In this document: piece by piece, positions 32,622-41,575 of the stretch
How positions within the stretch are numbered: the first letter of the stretch is position 1
How the letters are laid out: every line of letters starts with the position of its first letter
Assembly: GCA_964577375.1 (NCBI GenBank)
Contig: CAZNYW010000010.1
Coordinates: 20,995-84,994 of the forward strand
From: DATKUC01 sp964577375
Lineage (GTDB): Bacteria > Spirochaetota > Spirochaetia > DSM-27196 > DATKUC01
Length of the DNA stretch: 64,000 nucleotides
Direction of reading: 5' to 3'
Position numbers and translations under genes: made by a program
Notes under the pieces: model-generated
What the model saw: the letters and a program-made list of their open reading frames with translations, nothing else
Database searches by the model: none
Told to the model about the DNA's origin: nothing

Positions 32622-35462
32622 ATGAAGAAGATCATCATCAAGGGTGCCCGCGAGCACAATCTCAAGAACATCGACATCGAGCTTCCGAGGGACCAGTTCA
32701 TCGTCATCTCCGGTCTGAGCGGCTCGGGCAAGTCGTCGCTCGCCTTTGATACCATCTTCGCAGAGGGTCAGCGCCGGTACGTCGAGTCCCTCTCCGCCTA
32801 TGCACGGCAGTTCCTCGGGCGGATGGACAAGCCGGACCTCGATTACATCGAAGGACTCTCTCCAGCGATTTCGATCGAGCAGAAGACAACTCACCGCAAT
32901 CCCCGCTCCACCGTCGGTACGGTTACCGAGATCTACGACTACCTCAGGCTGCTCTATGCACGCATAGGTCAGCCCCACTGTCCCAACTGCGGACGGCTGA
33001 TCCAGAGTCAGAGCCTGGACCAGATAATAGATGCGGTAATGAGCTACCCGGCGGAGAGCCGCATCATGGTGCTCGCTCCCGTTATTCGCGGGAAGAAGGG
33101 CGAACACCACAAGGTGCTCCAGGACGCAAGACGCGCAGGTTTCGTGCGGGCCAGGGTCGACGGCGAGGTGCTGTCCCTCGACGAGGAGATCAATCTCGAT
33201 AAGAAACGCAAACACACAGTCGACATAGTGGTGGACAGACTCATAGTCGACCAGTCGAACCGGAAGAGGATAGCCGAATCGGTTGAAACCGCGCTCGGAA
33301 TTGCGGAAGGGCAGGTGGTTGTTGCGCGTGCCGAAGGAAGCTCCGGCTCCGAAAGCGGCGCGGAGGAGTACTATTCACAACGCTACGCCTGCCCGGACTG
33401 CGGCATCAGCATTCCGGAGCTTCAGCCGCGGCTGTTCTCGTTCAACAATCCCTACGGCGCCTGTCCGGCATGCACCGGCCTGGGGATCACCATGGAGTTC
33501 GACCCTGACCTGGTGATCCCGGACCGGTCGAAGTCCTTCAATCAGAACGGAGTCGCGCCCTACAACCCGCAAGCCGCGTGGTACCGCAGCAAGTTCGAGT
33601 CCCTCGCGAGGCACTTCGAGTTCAGTCTCGACACCCCGCTCGGCGACCTGCCCGAGCCCGTCATGAATGCGATTCTCTACGGCACCGACGAGGTCATCGA
33701 CGTTACCTACGTCAATCGCGAAAAGACCGGCCGCTTCGAGTACCAGTCGAAATTCAAGGGAATTCTCGACGAGCTCAAGCGGCGGTATCTCGAAAGCTCC
33801 TCCGAAGGGGTCAAGGAGTGGCTCGAGCAGTTCATGTCGCAGAAAGAGTGCCCGGAGTGTCACGGCCGGCGTCTGAGGCCCGAGGCGCTTGCGGTCACCG
33901 TCCGCGACCGCAGCATCTACGATGTAACGGTAACGTCGATCATCGACTGCCTCACCTTTTTCGAAGGCATCACCCTTTCGTCTACCGAGGAGCAGATCGC
34001 ACGGCAGATCCTGAAGGAGATCCGGGCGCGCCTCAATTTCCTTCTAAGCGTCGGGCTCGACTACCTTACCCTCGAGCGAAAAGCCGGCACCCTCTCCGGC
34101 GGAGAGGCGCAGCGCATCCGGCTCGCGACCCAGATAGGCTCGTCGCTCGTCGGTGTGCTCTACATTCTCGACGAGCCGACCATCGGACTGCACCAGCGCG
34201 ACAATGAGCGCCTGCTCGAAACGCTTCGCCACCTGCGCGACCTGGGAAACACCCTCATCGTGGTCGAGCACGACGAACAGACGCTTCGCACGGCCGATTA
34301 CATCGTCGACCTCGGTCCCGGTGCCGGAATCCATGGCGGGGAGATCGTTGCCCAGGGGTCACTAGAAGAGATTCTGGAAAATCCGAGGAGTCTCACCGGT
34401 CAATATCTCAGCGGCCGCATCGAATTGATCCGCCGCGAAGACCGGCGGGCGGGCAACGGAAATATCCTCACCATCCGGGGTGCTCGGGAGCACAATCTCA
34501 AGAACCTCGATGTCTCGTTCCCTCTCGGCACGCTTACGGTCATCACCGGCGTTTCGGGCTCGGGGAAGAGCACGCTCATGTCGGACCTGCTTTTTCCGAT
34601 AATTCAGAACCGCGTGGGGCGCAGCCATCTCCCGGAGGGCGATTTCGATACAGTTGCCGGAATCGAGCAGATTGACAAGATCATCAATATCGATCAGTCG
34701 GCGATCGGACGCACTCCGCGTTCAAACCCGGCAACCTACGTCGGCCTGTTCGGGCCGATTCGCGAGCTCTTTGCGAGTCTCCCCGAATCCCGCGCGCGAG
34801 GCTACAAAGCGGGCAGATTCTCCTTCAATGTAAAGGGCGGCCGCTGCGAAAACTGTCAGGGCGCCGGAACCATAAAGATCGAAATGCACTTCCTTCCCGA
34901 CGTATATGTCACCTGCGACGTGTGCAAGGGCAAGCGATTCAACCGCGAAACTCTCGATGTGCGCTACAAGGGGCTCAACATTCACGAGGTCCTCGATCTT
35001 TCGGTCGAGCACGCCCGGGAGTTCTTCTCGGCAATCCCTCAGATCGCCCGGAAGCTCGACACGCTCGCCGCAGTCGGGCTCGACTACATCACCCTCGGCC
35101 AGTCGGCTCTCACCCTGTCCGGCGGGGAGGCGCAGCGGGTCAAGCTCTCACTCGAGCTCTCGCGTCGCAGCACGGGAAAGACCTTCTACATCCTCGACGA
35201 GCCCACAACCGGCCTTCATTTCGCCGACGTGAAAAAGCTCCTTGAAGTACTCCAGATACTGGTTGATAATGGGAACACTGTGGTGCTGATCGAACACAAT
35301 CTTGATGTAATCTGTCAGGCCGACCATGTGATCGACCTCGGTCCGGAGGGAGGTGACCGAGGGGGCTCGATTATCGGGTCGGGCACACCTGAGCAGATTG
35401 CCTCGCTGCAGAAATCCTACACCGGAAAGTATGTGAAAGAAGCACTCCACCGTACGAGGTAG
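32622..35462 (+). CDS. uvrA: Excinuclease ABC subunit A
   Basis: Damage-recognition ATPase of nucleotide excision repair, 946 residues. It has two ABC ATPase units, with P-loops GLSGSGKSS near residue 31 and GVSGSGKST near residue 643, ABC signatures TLSGGEAQRIRLA and TLSGGEAQRVKLS, and zinc-binding pairs CPDCG...CPAC and CENCQGAG...CDVCKG. Walker B is LYILDEPTIGLH and FYILDEPTTGLH. Length is typical. It starts 27 bases after the TPR gene. Confidence 0.97.
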   Translation: MKKIIIKGAREHNLKNIDIELPRDQFIVISGLSGSGKSSLAFDTIFAEGQRRYVESLSAYARQFLGRMDKPDLDYIEGLSPAISIEQKTTHRNPRSTVGTVTEIYDYLRLLYARIGQPHCPNCGRLIQSQSLDQIIDAVMSYPAESRIMVLAPVIRGKKGEHHKVLQDARRAGFVRARVDGEVLSLDEEINLDKKRKHTVDIVVDRLIVDQSNRKRIAESVETALGIAEGQVVVARAEGSSGSESGAEEYYSQRYACPDCGISIPELQPRLFSFNNPYGACPACTGLGITMEFDPDLVIPDRSKSFNQNGVAPYNPQAAWYRSKFESLARHFEFSLDTPLGDLPEPVMNAILYGTDEVIDVTYVNREKTGRFEYQSKFKGILDELKRRYLESSSEGVKEWLEQFMSQKECPECHGRRLRPEALAVTVRDRSIYDVTVTSIIDCLTFFEGITLSSTEEQIARQILKEIRARLNFLLSVGLDYLTLERKAGTLSGGEAQRIRLATQIGSSLVGVLYILDEPTIGLHQRDNERLLETLRHLRDLGNTLIVVEHDEQTLRTADYIVDLGPGAGIHGGEIVAQGSLEEILENPRSLTGQYLSGRIELIRREDRRAGNGNILTIRGAREHNLKNLDVSFPLGTLTVITGVSGSGKSTLMSDLLFPIIQNRVGRSHLPEGDFDTVAGIEQIDKIINIDQSAIGRTPRSNPATYVGLFGPIRELFASLPESRARGYKAGRFSFNVKGGRCENCQGAGTIKIEMHFLPDVYVTCDVCKGKRFNRETLDVRYKGLNIHEVLDLSVEHAREFFSAIPQIARKLDTLAAVGLDYITLGQSALTLSGGEAQRVKLSLELSRRSTGKTFYILDEPTTGLHFADVKKLLEVLQILVDNGNTVVLIEHNLDVICQADHVIDLGPEGGDRGGSIIGSGTPEQIASLQKSYTGKYVKEALHRTR

Positions 35463-35468
35463 CACCCG

Positions 35469-38400
35469 GTGACAGAGGTCCGCGCCAGCTTGTCCGCCTT
35501 CCAGACACATGGAGGCCGGCGTCTCCTCTCGGGACCCGCAGCAGCGGCTGCCGCACTGTGGCTGCTGCTGCCGCTGGTGGCTGTCTCCGCACAGACAACG
35601 CCCCCGGCGGCTTCGCCGTCAGGCGGCGATCAGGCCGGCTCGACCACCGAGCTTCTTGCAAAGAGCATCCCCCGCGATATCGATACCGCGAGCTTCTATC
35701 AGCTCGCCGACTGGCTCCGGCAGCTCGGTCTCTCCACCAAGGGTGACCGGCGTGAGCTCATGGCTCGCCTTTACGAACACTACGGGCTCAAGCCTCCGCC
35801 CGAACAGCCGCCTGCAACCACCGGCCGGCTCATCACGATCGAGTCGGCGCGAGGGTCGAGCTACTTCCGCATCGAGCAGGCGGACCAGCGTTACCTTCGC
35901 CTGAGCGGCGGGGTGGATCTGAAGATGGTCGACCGGAAGACAGGCGACATCCACGAAATCAAGGCCGACGAGATCGTTTTCAACCAGACCGAGAACATCC
36001 TCACTGCGCGCGGGCACATCCGGTATACCATCACCCGCGGCACGCAGACCGAGCTCTTCACCGGGCAGGGACTCACCTTCGGCCTTGACGACTGGGACGG
36101 CTTCTTCATCGACGGCACCTCCTACCGGACCCAGCAGATCGAAGGAAAGCCCTTCGACTTTTCCTACTCGGGAACCTATATCAGCCGCTCAAAGGACAAC
36201 ATCGTGGTCCTCGACGGCGGCGTAATCACCTCCTCGCAGGCCAAACCACCCAACTACGAAATACGCGCAAAACGCATCTGGGTCCTCGACCAGGGCGAGT
36301 GGGGCCTTCAGGACGCGATGCTCTACGTCGGCCGGATCCCCGTGCTCTACCTGCCGTTTTTCTTCAAGCCGGGGAAGCAGGTGATCTTCCATCCCGCGCT
36401 CGGCTTCCGGAGCAGGGAGGGCAGCTACCTCCAGACCACCGTCTACATAGTCGGGCAGAAGCAGGACACCTCGAGCCCGCTCTCCTTTCTCCAGCTCGGT
36501 GAGGAGGGGCTCAACGCTCCCCGCGAGCCGAAAGGGCTGTTCCTGCAGCTGAAGAAACAGCCTGCGGCCGCTCCCGCAACGGCGGGCGCAGAGACAAGAC
36601 CCTCATCCGGAACCGGTACCGGCCAGCAGGGAAGCGTTACCCCCGGCAGCTCGGGAAGCTCGGCGGCCGCTTCGGGGGCGGTCGGGTCAGGAGGGAACGC
36701 TTCGCGGAACCTGGGTCCGGCGGCGGGCAGCGCGGCGCCGGCGGGAACCAGCGTGCCGGCCGGCAGCACGGCATCGGGCGGGACATCGAATCAGGGCCAG
36801 ACCGGCCAGCCTGCGCAGGCGTCGCAGACGTCCCAGAACGCCTGGGTTCTCAAGGCGCTCGCCGATGTCTACACCCGGCTCGGCGCGCTCGTCGCACTGC
36901 AGGGCGACTTCCCCAAAGCAGCCCCCGGCACCGATATCAGCTTCTACGCAGGTATCGCCGGGAGCCGCAATCTCTATTCACAGGGGACGGGACTCCTCAC
37001 CGGCTACTCACCCTTTTACGAGAAAAACAGCGACCTGGTCTCGATATGGAACACGAGCTATTTTCTCGGGCTCCCGATTCCGCTTCGCTACCGGCTCAAC
37101 CTCGACACTCAGGTGCAGTCGACCACTTTCAACATGCACCTGCAGCTTCCCTATCAGTCCGACCGTTATTTCCAGGAGGACTTCGGCAACCGATCGGAGG
37201 GAATGAACTGGAGCGAGTTTCTCGGCCTCGGCTCTTCGACCACCCAGCTGCCGGCCGAGGTCGACTCCTACACCTGGCAGGTCACCAGCTCTCTCAACCT
37301 GCCGACCGGCAACCTGTCGCCCGGACTTTCAACACTTTCAGTCTCGCGCCTCAACGCGTCTGTTGCCTGGCAATCGAAGTCGATATCTCCCGTTCCCCTC
37401 GAAGTTTCGCAGGCGGACCGCAGCCCGGACCAGTTTTTCTTCTATCCCGATCTTCTGGTACTGCCCGACATCGGGCTTCACGCTGCGGGAACCATCTACT
37501 CGACGCCCACCGCAGCGGCATCGGGCCCGGGCAGGACGCAGACCCCGCCGTCGGCGTCCCTCCTGGTGCCGCCGTGGCAGGAGAGCGTGCCGCCGGGGAA
37601 GAGTGCGCAGCCGGAGAAGAGCGGTTCAGCGACCGCGCAGAGCCCGGGCGACTTCGACCTTCCGCCTCTGCAGCAGAGCCTCGCGGAGGCGACGGTTCCC
37701 AACGTGCTGACCGCGAAACTCGGGTACGACCTGGTTCCCGGGCTCCTGCTTCAGGCGCGCGCGGACTCCGGCAGCTGGAACGATCCGTCGCAGATAGACT
37801 ACGCCGCTCAGTACTGGACGCTGCAGTCACAGGATACCGCGACGCTCAGCTACGGGCTCAACGTCTATCAGAACATCTTTGCCGTGAACGGCAGCTTCGT
37901 CTTCGCCGGCCAGTACCGCACCGTCTACGATCGGGCATCCTCGATAAGCGACACCGACTGGCAGGCGCTCCAGCTTCAGGCCGCGCAGTTCTCTACCGCC
38001 AACCTGACCGACAACCTCACGCTGAGCACGCAGCCGCTTCAGGCGATTTCCTCGCTCGCCCAGACCAGTCTGAGCTACAATCTGGCCGTTGTGCTCTTCC
38101 GGCGCTCCTTTCAGTCGTTCGACGCGAACAACAATCCTGTGTACGCCAACAGCCTCGCGGGATGGAACCCTGAGTCGATCACCACTCACTCGGTGCAGCT
38201 TACGGTAAACGCGCTCGCGCTCGCTGCGAATCAGCAGCTGCAGCTCAAGGCGGTGCTTCCCCCACTGCAGCGACAATACACCGGCGCGCTCGACCTTCAG
38301 ACAGGCCCCTTCCGCCATCAGGTGAGCGCCGGTGTTCTCTATCCGCCCGCCTCGGCGCCGGACCAGTCGGTGATATATCAGCCGGTGATCGCGGCCGAAA

Positions 38401-39164
38401 CGGTCACCTTCGGTACCATCGGCAATTTCAAACAGACCGCCCAGTATGACCCCGAGCTCGATGCATGGACCCAGGCAGTGAGCACGCTCACGCTGGGGCC
38501 CCTGTCGGCAGGATTCACGGCAAGTCGTTCGAGCGACTACAAGCGGGTCGGTAACGGTTGGGACCCCACCGGCGATCTGTCGCTCCGCTTGCAGTCGTTC
38601 AATCTCGGGTTCAACGGTTCGACCGAGTCCGACCCCTTCTGGAAGAATCGGGTCACCGTCGGTGCAGGTATCTCCTCGCAGTGGCAGCTGAACATTCTGC
38701 GGCCTACCGACAGCACCTTCACCTTCGGATTCAATTTCTCCGTAAAAATCGCAAAGTTTCTCGATCTGACATTTTCATCGCTGTCGCAGAACAACATCAC
38801 CTATCTCTACATCCCTGCACTCGCACAGAAGGCCGGCGTCCTCGCGCGCAACCCGCTGGTGGACCTGCTGAAATCCTTCAACTTCTTCAACACGCGCGAC
38901 CGGGAGGAGTCCGGGTTCAAGCTTCAACAGCTCTCGGTCTCCGCCGTGCACGACCTGGGGGACTGGACCCTGAGCGTCACCTATTCCGGAACGCCTGAGC
39001 TCGTCACGCTGCCTTCGAACGTGAGGCAGTATCAGTGGAACAGCCAGCTTTCGATAGATGTGGTCTGGAAACCAATTCCGGAAATCCGGACAACAACCCA
39101 GGTCACCAACGGACAGCTCGAAATCAACCCGCCGCCCACGACCTCGCAGACCAACACGCCGTAG
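35469..39164 (+). CDS. lptD: LptD/OstA-like large outer-membrane protein
   Basis: A 1231-residue protein starting with GTG. It has a signal peptide (to about residue 41), a SAP-like helical motif (~74-105), then an OstA/LptA-like beta-jellyroll (~115-260: YLRLSGGVDLKMVDRKTGDIHEI, DEIVFNQTENILTARGHIRY). The stretch LYVGRIPVLYLPFFFKPG is typical of the LptD barrel entry, followed by a long barrel region to the C-terminus. Two low-complexity Gly/Ser/Ala/Pro segments (~360-455 and ~675-740) interrupt the barrel. LptD inserts lipopolysaccharide; whether this species makes LPS is unknown, so the cargo is open. Larger than typical LptD (~780 residues). Confidence 0.75.
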   Translation: MTEVRASLSAFQTHGGRRLLSGPAAAAAALWLLLPLVAVSAQTTPPAASPSGGDQAGSTTELLAKSIPRDIDTASFYQLADWLRQLGLSTKGDRRELMARLYEHYGLKPPPEQPPATTGRLITIESARGSSYFRIEQADQRYLRLSGGVDLKMVDRKTGDIHEIKADEIVFNQTENILTARGHIRYTITRGTQTELFTGQGLTFGLDDWDGFFIDGTSYRTQQIEGKPFDFSYSGTYISRSKDNIVVLDGGVITSSQAKPPNYEIRAKRIWVLDQGEWGLQDAMLYVGRIPVLYLPFFFKPGKQVIFHPALGFRSREGSYLQTTVYIVGQKQDTSSPLSFLQLGEEGLNAPREPKGLFLQLKKQPAAAPATAGAETRPSSGTGTGQQGSVTPGSSGSSAAASGAVGSGGNASRNLGPAAGSAAPAGTSVPAGSTASGGTSNQGQTGQPAQASQTSQNAWVLKALADVYTRLGALVALQGDFPKAAPGTDISFYAGIAGSRNLYSQGTGLLTGYSPFYEKNSDLVSIWNTSYFLGLPIPLRYRLNLDTQVQSTTFNMHLQLPYQSDRYFQEDFGNRSEGMNWSEFLGLGSSTTQLPAEVDSYTWQVTSSLNLPTGNLSPGLSTLSVSRLNASVAWQSKSISPVPLEVSQADRSPDQFFFYPDLLVLPDIGLHAAGTIYSTPTAAASGPGRTQTPPSASLLVPPWQESVPPGKSAQPEKSGSATAQSPGDFDLPPLQQSLAEATVPNVLTAKLGYDLVPGLLLQARADSGSWNDPSQIDYAAQYWTLQSQDTATLSYGLNVYQNIFAVNGSFVFAGQYRTVYDRASSISDTDWQALQLQAAQFSTANLTDNLTLSTQPLQAISSLAQTSLSYNLAVVLFRRSFQSFDANNNPVYANSLAGWNPESITTHSVQLTVNALALAANQQLQLKAVLPPLQRQYTGALDLQTGPFRHQVSAGVLYPPASAPDQSVIYQPVIAAETVTFGTIGNFKQTAQYDPELDAWTQAVSTLTLGPLSAGFTASRSSDYKRVGNGWDPTGDLSLRLQSFNLGFNGSTESDPFWKNRVTVGAGISSQWQLNILRPTDSTFTFGFNFSVKIAKFLDLTFSSLSQNNITYLYIPALAQKAGVLARNPLVDLLKSFNFFNTRDREESGFKLQQLSVSAVHDLGDWTLSVTYSGTPELVTLPSNVRQYQWNSQLSIDVVWKPIPEIRTTTQVTNGQLEINPPPTTSQTNTP

Positions 39165-39194
39165 CTCGCACGTGTCGCTCGCAAACCCGCGCCC

Positions 39195-39222
39195 TTGACT
39201 ATTGGACTTTTCCACCTGTAAT
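39195..39222 (+). promoter_or_regulatory. Predicted phoH promoter
   Basis: TTGACT (39195-39200), a 16-base spacer and TGTAAT (39217-39222). Transcription would start near 39229, leaving about 11 bases that contain GAGGAG just before the GTG start. Confidence 0.5.
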
Positions 39223-39239
39223 CTACTTGTGAGGAGATT

Positions 39240-40244
39240 GTGGTTAAAAACGCAAGTATTGTACTTGAAGACCGGGCCTTGCTTGCTGATGTGTGCGGTG
39301 TGAACGACAGCAACCTCCGGGTTATCGAGGAGCTGCTCGGCACGCGGATTCTATCGCGCGGTAACGAAATCTATCTGGAAACGGATAGCAGCGAGAACCG
39401 CCGCATCCTTACGGCAATGCTCAATGAGCTGCGGCTCCACGTGGAGATGGGACACTCTCCGGGTCCAGATCTCATACGTTCCGTATATACATCGCTTTCG
39501 GAATCAGATTCCGCAGCCGAGTCGGGCGCCGACGCGGATTCCGCGCCGGGGAAGGGGCGCAACGCCGACATCCTCCGCACATCCTTCATCAGCATTCCGG
39601 GCGGACAGACCAAGGTGTTTCCACGCAGCATCGGACAGGCCATGTACATCGAAGGTATGACCGCCTACGAGATGTCCTTCGGCATCGGTCCGGCCGGAAC
39701 CGGAAAAACCTTTCTCGCCATCGCGCACGCGCTCGCCGAAGTCCTGTCTAGAAAGAAACGAAAGCTCGTGCTCACGCGGCCGGTGGTGGAGGCAGGCGAG
39801 AGCCTCGGCTTTCTGCCGGGGGATCTCGCCCAGAAGCTCAATCCCTATCTCCGTCCGCTCTATGATGCAATGGAATCGCTCATCCCGACGGAAACTATAC
39901 GCCGGCTCGAAGAGAACGGCGTGATCGAGATCGCGCCGCTGGCATACATGCGCGGACGAAGTCTTCGCGACTGCTACATAATCCTCGACGAGGGACAGAA
40001 TACTACGCGCGAACAGATGAAGATGTTTCTCACCCGCATGGGAGAGGGGTCGAAAGCGGTCATCACCGGAGATATTACCCAGATCGATCTTCCGCGCAAG
40101 AAGGAATCGGGCCTGCTGCACGCAGCGAAGGTGCTTGCCGACATCCAGGAAATACGATTCAACTACTTCACTGCGCACGATGTGGTGCGCAACGCCCTCG
40201 TTCGAAAGATCGTCCACGCCTACGAGGCCGAAGAAAATGAATAG
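39240..40244 (+). CDS. phoH: PhoH-family ATPase
   Basis: A 334-residue PhoH/PhoL-type protein. An N-terminal RNA-binding-like region (~10-75) is followed by the ATPase with P-loop IGPAGTGKT (150-157) and the family motifs LTRPVVEAGESLGFLPGD, PLAYMRGRSL and ILDEGQNTT, then VITGDITQIDLPR. PhoH proteins often occur beside ybeY, as here, and are linked to RNA metabolism; the exact activity is not established. GTG start with GAGGAG three bases upstream. First gene of phoH-ybeY-corC-TPR. Confidence 0.93.
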   Translation: MVKNASIVLEDRALLADVCGVNDSNLRVIEELLGTRILSRGNEIYLETDSSENRRILTAMLNELRLHVEMGHSPGPDLIRSVYTSLSESDSAAESGADADSAPGKGRNADILRTSFISIPGGQTKVFPRSIGQAMYIEGMTAYEMSFGIGPAGTGKTFLAIAHALAEVLSRKKRKLVLTRPVVEAGESLGFLPGDLAQKLNPYLRPLYDAMESLIPTETIRRLEENGVIEIAPLAYMRGRSLRDCYIILDEGQNTTREQMKMFLTRMGEGSKAVITGDITQIDLPRKKESGLLHAAKVLADIQEIRFNYFTAHDVVRNALVRKIVHAYEAEENE

Positions 40245-40304
40245 CCGGTCCCAGGAGCAGGCGGCGGAACCTCCGGGCGACTCCCCGTTATCAGGGGGAA
40301 CGCA

Positions 40305-40772
40305 ATGAACTTCGTCGAGGTATCGGTCGAGGGCGTTGAGTCTCCCGACTGGCTGGACCGGCTGCAGAGGTTCTGCCTGGAAGCGCTCAAGAGGATGGGA
40401 AAGACCGGATGGGAGGTGTCGGTCCTTCTCTGTGATGACCGCTTCATCCACGACCTCAACAAACGGTTTCGCGGCAAAGATGAGCCGACCGATGTGCTCT
40501 CATTTTCCCAGGATCCCGAAGACATCCTTACGCCCAACGACGAGGAGGAAAACGCGCCCTTCGTTGCGGGTGATGTAGTAATCTCTCTCGATTCGCTGGC
40601 CCGGAACGCCGTTGAGTTTTCAGTCGACCGGGAGGAGGAGCTGAAACGGCTCGTCGTGCACGGCCTGCTTCACCTTGCAGGGATGGACCACCCGACCAAC
40701 GAGCCGGAGGAAGAGATGCTGTCATATCAGGAGCGTGTACTCCTGGACCTCGCACAGGAGCAGATATTTTGA
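40305..40772 (+). CDS. ybeY: Endoribonuclease YbeY (rRNA maturation)
   Basis: A 155-residue zinc-dependent RNase needed for 16S rRNA 3'-end processing and ribosome quality control. The metal motif H119-x3-H123-x5-H129 (HGLLHLAGMDH) is intact, as is the conserved TDVLSFSQD segment. Normal length. It lies 60 bases after phoH. Its TGA overlaps the TTG start of the next gene. Confidence 0.95.
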   Translation: MNFVEVSVEGVESPDWLDRLQRFCLEALKRMGKTGWEVSVLLCDDRFIHDLNKRFRGKDEPTDVLSFSQDPEDILTPNDEEENAPFVAGDVVISLDSLARNAVEFSVDREEELKRLVVHGLLHLAGMDHPTNEPEEEMLSYQERVLLDLAQEQIF

Positions 40773-41575
40773 AGAACGTGAGTATTCTGGGGCGACTTCT
40801 CGGACGACGCGGGCGACGCGAAGACGGGCAGGGCTACGATGCCCTCAACCTCGAGAAGCAGGACATGATTCGCGGCATTGTGGAGCTGTCGGAAACGACC
40901 GTGAAGGAGGTGATGGTACCGCGAATCGATGTCGCCTTCGTCTCGGTCACCGGCGACATACGTGAGCTGCTGGACAAGGTAATCGAGAACGGCCACTCCC
41001 GCTATCCGGTCTACCGTGAGACCATCGACAACGTGGTGGGCGTGCTCTATGCGAAGGATCTTCTGCAGTTTCTCTTCCGCGAAGATCAAATAAACATCGA
41101 AAACATAATCCGCAAGCCCTTCTTCGTCCCCGAAAGCAAGAAGCTCGACTCGCTCCTTCGCGAAATGAAGCGCCGGCGCGTTCACATCGCTGTCGCGGTG
41201 GACGAATATGGCGGCGTCTCTGGAATCGTCTGCATGGAGGACATCATCGAAGAGATAGTCGGTGACATCCAGGACGAGTTCGACAACGAAAAGGAGGAGG
41301 TCCTCGAAATCGGCGAAGGCGTCTACCTCGTCGATGCCCGCGTCAACATCGAAGACCTCAACGAGGAGCTCAAGTCCGAAATTCCGGACGACGATTTTGA
41401 CACCCTGGGTGGGTATGTTTTCGATCTCTTCGGAAAGATTCCGGTGAAGTACGAGAAAGTTTCCCGTGATAATATGGACTTCATAATTCAGGAAATGGAC
41501 GGACACAAGATCCGGACCGTCAAGATCATGGTTCATCGACCGGAACAGGAGAAGGATCGAGAACGTGCGCAGTGA
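40769..41575 (+). CDS. tlyC: CorC/TlyC-family CBS-domain protein
   Basis: A 268-residue protein with two CBS domains (~45-170: VMVPRIDVAFVSV..., VHIAVAVDEYGGVSGIVCMEDIIEEIVGDI) and a C-terminal CorC_HlyC transporter-associated domain (~185-265). It has no membrane helices of its own, so it is the CorC/TlyC type thought to act in magnesium/cobalt efflux; the old name hemolysin is misleading. The TTG start overlaps the ybeY stop (TTGA), with AGGAG about 8 bases upstream. The phoH-ybeY-corC order is widespread in bacteria. Confidence 0.92.
   Translation: MKNVSILGRLLGRRGRREDGQGYDALNLEKQDMIRGIVELSETTVKEVMVPRIDVAFVSVTGDIRELLDKVIENGHSRYPVYRETIDNVVGVLYAKDLLQFLFREDQINIENIIRKPFFVPESKKLDSLLREMKRRRVHIAVAVDEYGGVSGIVCMEDIIEEIVGDIQDEFDNEKEEVLEIGEGVYLVDARVNIEDLNEELKSEIPDDDFDTLGGYVFDLFGKIPVKYEKVSRDNMDFIIQEMDGHKIRTVKIMVHRPEQEKDRERAQ

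Noticed and set aside
36541..37680. Tandem DNA repeats in the low-complexity parts of the LptD-like gene
   Set aside because: The protein is compositionally biased, but I see no regular repeated DNA unit.
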